From assembly GCA_003045865.1 (NCBI GenBank), contig PZPB01000002.1, positions 1 through 64,000 of the forward strand: a stretch of 64,000 nt of DNA, written 5' to 3'. The translations under genes were made by a program, and so were the position numbers. Origin of the DNA: Bacteroidota bacterium (GTDB lineage: Bacteria; Bacteroidota; Bacteroidia; Flavobacteriales; Schleiferiaceae). Positions 61,204 through 64,000 of the stretch are shown in pieces. Positions within the stretch are counted from its first letter, which is position 1; the number at the start of each line of letters is the position of its first letter. Below the pieces are notes generated by a model. It was given only the letters and a program-made list of their open reading frames with translations. It ran no database searches and was not told where the DNA came from.

Positions 61204-61599
61204 TTAATGTTTTGAAAATTTGATGAGTTCGTCCGAGTATTCACTTAAGAGCATTCCTAAGCTATTAATGGATCCTTCTAATTCGTTTGCGTCAAGGTTT
61301 TCTATTTGTAAGGTGTCGCGGAAAATAACGCGGTTTCCAGTTTCGTCTAGGGCAAAAGCACCGTGCACGATGTCGCGGTTCTTTATTAAGAGATTTTTAA
61401 GGATCTCTTTGTCGTCGCTTTTTAGTTCGAAGAGAAATTGCTCCATAATTAGAATCGGGTCAGCACAAGCTAAAACCAAATTGCTAATACCAGAAGTCTC
61501 GTCTTCAATTACTAAAATTTCTTCCTCTTCATTTTGATAAACGATACTGAGGTCTAGGTCTAGAACAAATGATTTTACCTTGTCGAAATAGCTTGTCAT
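61204..61599 (-). CDS. YbjN/DUF2170-like small protein (T3SS-chaperone-like fold)
   Basis: A 131-residue acidic soluble protein. The pattern of a short helix, a beta-sheet with ILVIEDETSGISNLVLACADPILIMEQFLFEL, a helix and then HGAFALDETGNRVIFRDTLQIENLD matches the CesT/YbjN fold. In E. coli the equivalent first gene of yjfI-L encodes DUF2170, with similar length and order. The sequence similarity is weak, so this is inferred mainly from fold pattern and position as the first gene before pspA. Confidence 0.65.
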   Translation of the reverse strand: MTSYFDKVKSFVLDLDLSIVYQNEEEEILVIEDETSGISNLVLACADPILIMEQFLFELKSDDKEILKNLLIKNRDIVHGAFALDETGNRVIFRDTLQIENLDANELEGSINSLGMLLSEYSDELIKFSKH

Positions 61600-61710
61600 T
61601 GATTTTAAGTTTTAATATTTAGTATTCTTTTTCCTGCGTTTTACGCTTTCAATATAATGCAAATTTCCGTGGAGGCGGAAGATTTTCAACTTCTTTGTAG
61701 TAATTCATGA

Positions 61711-61770
61711 TAATATTTTTAGTTTTACAAGGCTAAAGTACTAAAAAAATTAGTTTAGCCAAAAATATTA
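61711..61770. promoter_or_regulatory. Nested inverted repeats between the regulator and the envelope operon
   Basis: TAATATTTTT (61711-61720) is perfectly complementary to AAAAATATTA (61761-61770). Inside, GGCTAAA (61731-61737) mirrors TTTAGCC (61754-61760), and CTAA/TTAG pairs further in. The site ends 19 bp before the XRE-regulator ATG and about 110 bp before the first operon gene on the other strand. This is the expected place for a shared operator. It is A/T-rich, so part of the symmetry could be chance. Confidence 0.5.
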
Positions 61771-61789
61771 GCAATAAATTTTTGTAGGT

Positions 61790-62554
61790 ATGTCAAGCAT
61801 AGGAAAAAACATAAAGAAGATAAGAGGTGTTAAAAGTCTGAATCAGAGTGATTTTGCTGATTTATTTAATCTGAAACGTGCCAGTATTGGTGCTTATGAA
61901 GAAGGAAGAGCAGAGCCTAAATTATCTACTATAATAGAAATAGCTAATCATTTTGGCATTTCGGTGGACGATTTGCTAAAGAAGGACTTATCTGTGAATG
62001 ATCTTTACCACTTTGATATCTTCCGTAAGGATTTGATAAAAGGCGCAAAACATAATTTAAGGCCTAGTAAATTACCACCTAGCCTTATTATTATCCCATT
62101 AATTACTCAACTTTTAAAGTTAGAGTATCTAGCAGATCGCGAGTCTTTGACACAAATGGGGCAACTAAGTTTACCTCTCTCGAAAGGTATAAACTACCGT
62201 GCCTTTGAATTAGCCGACAACAGTATGCTAGAGCAGGGTATGGGTTTCGGCGCTGGCGATATTGTAATTGCGTACAAAGGCCCGTCTTTTAACTTAAGTA
62301 AGGCAGAGCAAGGGAAGATTTATCTTTTTGAAACTATTGAAGATTGGAAATTACGTCGTTTAACGAGCGTTAAGAAAGAGCTATTAACCATAAGTGCTAC
62401 GTCACTAGATTATTACCAAGAGGAAATCCAGCCTACTGCGATAGTAGATTTGTGGCAGGTAGAGCAAGTGATAACTAAAAATATTAGCAGCGCAGGTGCT
62501 TTTCAGGAGCAAATCGATCTACTGAAAAGTGAAATCTCGAAGCTTTCGAAATAA
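61790..62554 (+). CDS. XRE-family regulator with S24/LexA-like C-terminal domain
   Basis: A 254-residue transcription factor. The N-terminal helix-turn-helix (residues 5-62, KIRGVKSLNQSDFADLFNLK and YEEGRAEPKLSTIIEIANHF) is typical XRE. The C-terminal half resembles an S24 peptidase domain, with a candidate serine S145 in ELADNSMLEQGMGFGAGDIVIA. At the lysine position the sequence is DWKLRRL, so it is unclear whether K187 or the arginine at 189 occupies the catalytic slot. It may be non-cleaving. A short coiled tail ends the protein. It is divergent from the PspA-flotillin operon and is the obvious candidate regulator. Confidence 0.85.
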   Translation: MSSIGKNIKKIRGVKSLNQSDFADLFNLKRASIGAYEEGRAEPKLSTIIEIANHFGISVDDLLKKDLSVNDLYHFDIFRKDLIKGAKHNLRPSKLPPSLIIIPLITQLLKLEYLADRESLTQMGQLSLPLSKGINYRAFELADNSMLEQGMGFGAGDIVIAYKGPSFNLSKAEQGKIYLFETIEDWKLRRLTSVKKELLTISATSLDYYQEEIQPTAIVDLWQVEQVITKNISSAGAFQEQIDLLKSEISKLSK

Positions 62555-62563
62555 AAATGACTT

Positions 62564-63256
62564 ATGAAAAATGAAATTGCCAAGCTTCTTGAGGAGATGG
62601 AACGCTCAATAGAGGATCAATATTTATCGCGACAAGAAAGAAAGGATTTAAAGGCATTACTAAAAGAATTAAACTTTGACGATGCCAACAATTCGTGGTT
62701 GCTGAGTAAATTTAGAGATCTAGCTTTAGAAGCGAGCGCTGATACAGAATCGCAGCATCTTTTAAGTTGGTTTTACGAAGGGGCTAAATTAGTTTTAGGC
62801 TCAAAAGGGGAGAGTAGTGAAACTAAGGGACGGGCTTATTTCAGTCCAGGCGATGCCTGTCGAGATGCAATATTATATCAGCTTGCTAATGCTAAGACGT
62901 CGGTTGATATTTGCGTTTTCACCATTAGCGATGATATAATTAGTGAAGCCATTTTAGCGGCGCATCAACGGGGATTGCGAGTGCGGATTATTACCGATAA
63001 TGATAAGGCCTTTGATATGGGGTCGGATGTAGATTATCTCCATGAAAAGGGAATCCCACTACGAACCGATCACACGAAAGTGCATATGCATCACAAATTC
63101 GCCTTATTCGATAGTGCCATATTAATAACGGGAAGTTATAATTGGACCCGTTCTGCGGCAAGCAGTAACTACGAAAACATTGTGGTATTAGAAGATGCGG
63201 GTTTAATTCGCAGTTTTAAAAATGAATTTGGTCGTTTGTGGACTAGCCTCGCTTAG
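62564..63256 (+). CDS. Single-HKD phospholipase D-like protein
   Basis: A 230-residue protein. Residues 1-85 are helical and charged. The PLD domain spans about 90-228 with the HKD motif H176-x-K178-x4-D183 and the following GSxN (ITGSYNWTRSA). A single HKD means it must dimerise, as in Nuc and mitochondrial PLD6. Either nucleic acid or phospholipid (cardiolipin-type) could be the substrate. There is no signal peptide. It starts 9 bp after the XRE/S24 regulator and is likely cotranscribed. Its end is 1 bp from the convergent folC. Confidence 0.87.
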   Translation: MKNEIAKLLEEMERSIEDQYLSRQERKDLKALLKELNFDDANNSWLLSKFRDLALEASADTESQHLLSWFYEGAKLVLGSKGESSETKGRAYFSPGDACRDAILYQLANAKTSVDICVFTISDDIISEAILAAHQRGLRVRIITDNDKAFDMGSDVDYLHEKGIPLRTDHTKVHMHHKFALFDSAILITGSYNWTRSAASSNYENIVVLEDAGLIRSFKNEFGRLWTSLA

Positions 63257-63257
63257 T

Positions 63258-64000
63258 TTAGATCTGGTCGATGGACTTTAAAAAATCGGCCACCACAAAG
63301 GTGCTTCCGCCCACAAAAATGAAATCGTCGGCGTGGGTATTTTTTTGCGCTTCCTGATAAGCTTCCCCTACCGATGCGTAGCTCTTGCCCGCGAGACCCA
63401 TTTTTAAGGCTTCTTGTTTTAAAACATCGGCATCTTTTGCACGGGGAATAGAGGCCGCGCAGAAATAGTAAATGGCACTTTTGGGCAGTAAACTTAAAAT
63501 GGTCTGACTATCCTTATCGCCCACCATGCCCCAAACCATATGAAGTTGCCGGAAGCTATTGCTTTTAATTTGGTCAATAAGTTCGCGCACTCCCGCTTCG
63601 TTATGGCCTGTATCACAAACGGTTAAAGGATTTTCTTGAATAATATCCCAGCGACCCCGTAAACCCGTAAGCTGGGTTACGGAGCTTAATCCTTCTTGAA
63701 TATGGTCTTGTAAATTGAAGCCTAATTTTTCAGCCAAACGGATGACCATTAAAACGCCCAGTAAGTTTTTAGCTTGGTATCTGCCAATTAAATCGCTGCT
63801 ATATTTACTTTGCTGATAGGTGATTTCTTGGAGCGCAAAATAAATTGGCGCCGATGCTTCGAGGGCTTTGGCCTTAAATACTTCTTTGGTTTCCGCTTGA
63901 ATTTCACTGATTACCACGGGCCTGTTGGCTTTGATAATGCCGGCTTTTTCGCCCGCAATCTTTTCAAGGGTATCACCTAAAAACTCAGTATGATCGTAGC
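63258..64000 (-). CDS. folC: Dihydrofolate synthase / folylpolyglutamate synthase, N-terminus beyond the window
   Basis: The C-terminal ~247 residues of a Mur-ligase-like enzyme that adds glutamate to dihydropteroate or folate. The visible start is the end of the central motif DHTEFLGDTLEKIAGEKAGI, then IGRYQAKNLLGVLMVIRLAE, the ligase linker motif GLRGRWDIIQENPLTVCDTGHNEAG and the C-terminal domain ending FIFVGGSTFVVADFL. All these are FolC signatures. The frame is open to the right edge, so the ATP-binding N-terminal half is outside. Confidence 0.95.
   Translation of the reverse strand, partial: YDHTEFLGDTLEKIAGEKAGIIKANRPVVISEIQAETKEVFKAKALEASAPIYFALQEITYQQSKYSSDLIGRYQAKNLLGVLMVIRLAEKLGFNLQDHIQEGLSSVTQLTGLRGRWDIIQENPLTVCDTGHNEAGVRELIDQIKSNSFRQLHMVWGMVGDKDSQTILSLLPKSAIYYFCAASIPRAKDADVLKQEALKMGLAGKSYASVGEAYQEAQKNTHADDFIFVGGSTFVVADFLKSIDQI

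Overview
The window is about 64 kb of a Bacteroidota chromosome, most likely a marine member of the Flavobacteriales. The evidence is: secreted proteins with type IX secretion (T9SS) C-terminal sorting domains of both the short type A kind and the CHU_C/gliding kind; a proteorhodopsin followed by a Blh retinal-forming dioxygenase; a LruC-domain remnant; several exact TAnnTTTG promoter -7 elements ahead of housekeeping genes; moderate to low G+C; and almost no recognisable Shine-Dalgarno sequences. No rRNA, CRISPR array, insertion sequence or prophage was seen. One tRNA (Val, anticodon TAC) is present.

Layout. 1-5.8 kb: gcvP (its C-terminus lies outside the window), a degenerate UbiA-like membrane protein, and the kynurenine-pathway pair kynU-kmo. 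5.8-6.4 kb: a YefM-YoeB toxin-antitoxin module with a TGTACA-centred operator. 6.4-11.7 kb: two divergent envelope or secreted proteins. 11.7-22 kb: mainly housekeeping genes on the minus strand (nth without its iron-sulfur cysteines, dsbD, tilS, pabB, a large hybrid histidine kinase, lpd). 22-35 kb: prfB (no programmed frameshift), a giant CHU_C protein, an ArsC-like protein, a GT39-like membrane protein, oligopeptidase B, a DECR-type SDR, a GDPD lipoprotein, a TPR lipoprotein and recA. 35-42.5 kb: comM/yifB, a TraB/GumN protein, an ECF sigma factor with a membrane partner, an outer-membrane protein and a histidine kinase. 42.5-47.3 kb: a decayed LruC-domain pseudogene, a YtxH/holin-X stress-type cluster, proteorhodopsin-blh, a strongly structured intergenic element and tRNA-Val. 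47.4-48.4 kb: a secreted isoaspartyl peptidase.

The most unusual region is 48.5-61.6 kb. Ten tightly packed minus-strand genes encode a YbjN/DUF2170-like small protein, PspA, a YqiJ-like OB-fold membrane protein, a YqiK-type flotillin, a 1643-residue coiled-coil AAA ATPase (DUF3686/DNA repair ATPase type), a DUF4178-like protein, an Arg/Ser-rich lipoprotein, a duplicated DUF350 membrane protein, a membrane-fused spermidine-synthase-like enzyme and a short SpeD. A divergent XRE/S24-like regulator followed by a single-HKD phospholipase D-like protein starts 190 bp away, across an inverted-repeat regulatory region. Parts of this combination resemble E. coli yjfI-L and yqiJK. The whole reads as a membrane-stress or membrane-remodelling system that couples an ESCRT-III-like scaffold, a lipid-raft scaffold, a large ATPase and aminopropyl transfer chemistry. 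That role is inferred from gene content only. The window ends in folC.
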